Below, one piece after another: positions 23,170 through 23,493 of a stretch of DNA of 23,493 nt. Positions within the stretch are counted from its first letter, which is position 1. Every line of letters begins with the position of its first letter. This DNA is from Phycisphaerales bacterium UBA1845 (GTDB lineage Bacteria; Planctomycetota; Phycisphaerae; UBA1845), in NCBI GenBank assembly GCA_002338715.1, contig DDIR01000143.1:96680-120172 (forward strand), given 5' to 3'. The notes under the pieces are model-generated. The model saw only the letters and a list, made by a program, of their open reading frames with translations, was not told where the DNA came from and did not search any database. The position numbers and the translations under genes are program-made.

Positions 23170-23493
23170 TCAGGAGAGATGTTGCCGAAAACGATTCAGC
23201 GAATGTTCGATCATGTAGGCCACGCGATGCCAGCCGATGCCCAATTGTCTGGCGATGGCGTTGATCGATTGGCCATCAACAACATAACTCCACAATACCA
23301 AACGATTGAGATCCTCAAGTTCGCAGAAAATTTTACGAATCTGAAGAATTTCTTCGTTTTTCTCCAATTGGGCGCGGGCGGAGGGCTCGACCGAAGGTAA
23401 ACGGAAGCGGTCTGCCACTTCGGAAAAGGTCCGAACGCCGGGTCTTGAAGCACCCAGGGGCCCTTTGGGATTGCTGCCGCGATCGGTCGGTCC
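23170..23493 (-). CDS. Sigma-70 region 4-like helix-turn-helix protein (5' truncated by window)
   Basis: About 107 residues are visible; the frame has no stop or ATG up to the window edge, so the start lies outside. The C-terminal part, DLNRLVLWSYVVDGQSINAI followed by ARQLGIGWHRVAYMIEHSLNRFRQHL, matches sigma-70 region 4, the helix-turn-helix that reads the -35 element (LxxxxRxVxxLxxxxGxSxxEIAxxLGxxxxxVxxxxxxALxxLR). It could be the end of an ECF sigma factor or a stand-alone anti-terminator-like regulator with this domain. The GTG at 23418 is also a possible start, giving 82 residues. It is the first visible gene of the minus-strand regulatory group. Confidence 0.7.
   Translation of the reverse strand, partial: GPTDRGSNPKGPLGASRPGVRTFSEVADRFRLPSVEPSARAQLEKNEEILQIRKIFCELEDLNRLVLWSYVVDGQSINAIARQLGIGWHRVAYMIEHSLNRFRQHLS

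Overview
This window looks like a chromosomal segment from a planctomycete, most likely of the Phycisphaerae type. The strongest signs are three adjacent secreted proteins with calcium-binding-like DCNxNGxPDxCD repeats and dockerin-like C-termini (GDxDxDGDxDLADxxxFxxCFG), and a small membrane protein ending in a CxxCGYDL...CPxCG zinc ribbon. Both are typical of that group. The assignment is by eye; no search was possible. I see no CRISPR array, rRNA, tRNA, transposase or prophage gene.

Layout. 1-2165 (+): the last 27 codons of thioredoxin reductase, a small lipocalin-like protein, an HNH endonuclease and a membrane zinc-ribbon protein. 2149-9680 (-): three large secreted modular enzymes. These are an endonuclease/exonuclease/phosphatase-fold (EEP) protein, a leishmanolysin-like metalloprotease with three Ig-like domains, and an astacin metalloprotease with the same Ig and dockerin-like tail. 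9681-10335 is a non-coding divergent region. 10336-13672 (+): an orphan FlgI/P-ring-like lipoprotein, a LpxL/HtrB-type acyltransferase and thioredoxin. 13876-14844 (-) is a cation diffusion facilitator, divergent from a GlsB/YeaQ stress membrane protein at 15009-15251 (+). 15299-23493 (-) is one long directon. In transcription order it holds a partial sigma-70 region 4-like protein, an unrecognised acidic protein, a soluble histidine kinase overlapping a NarL/FixJ response regulator, a SMUG1-type uracil-DNA glycosylase, an alpha/beta hydrolase, a large FAD/Fe-S D-2-hydroxyacid dehydrogenase and a small SmpA-like lipoprotein.

How the genes relate. The three secreted proteins put different catalytic heads (phosphodiesterase or nuclease, M8-like protease, M12A protease) on interchangeable DCN-repeat, Ig, beta-sandwich and dockerin-like modules. 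They look like a locally expanded extracellular degradation set with a common surface or sorting tail. The two protease genes also share a GTTTAGCCCC element in their upstream regions, and the upstream region of the M8-like gene can fold into mutually exclusive hairpins. The rest is mostly envelope, redox and DNA-repair housekeeping. The kinase/regulator pair follows the sigma-like gene and the unknown gene and may form one regulatory unit with them.

The best candidates for something undescribed are the modular secreted cluster with its shared leader element, the lipoprotein form of FlgI, a perfect dRS3-type 20-bp palindrome outside its known hosts, and several genes with a -10-like hexamer 6-7 nt before ATG and no Shine-Dalgarno (probable leaderless mRNAs).
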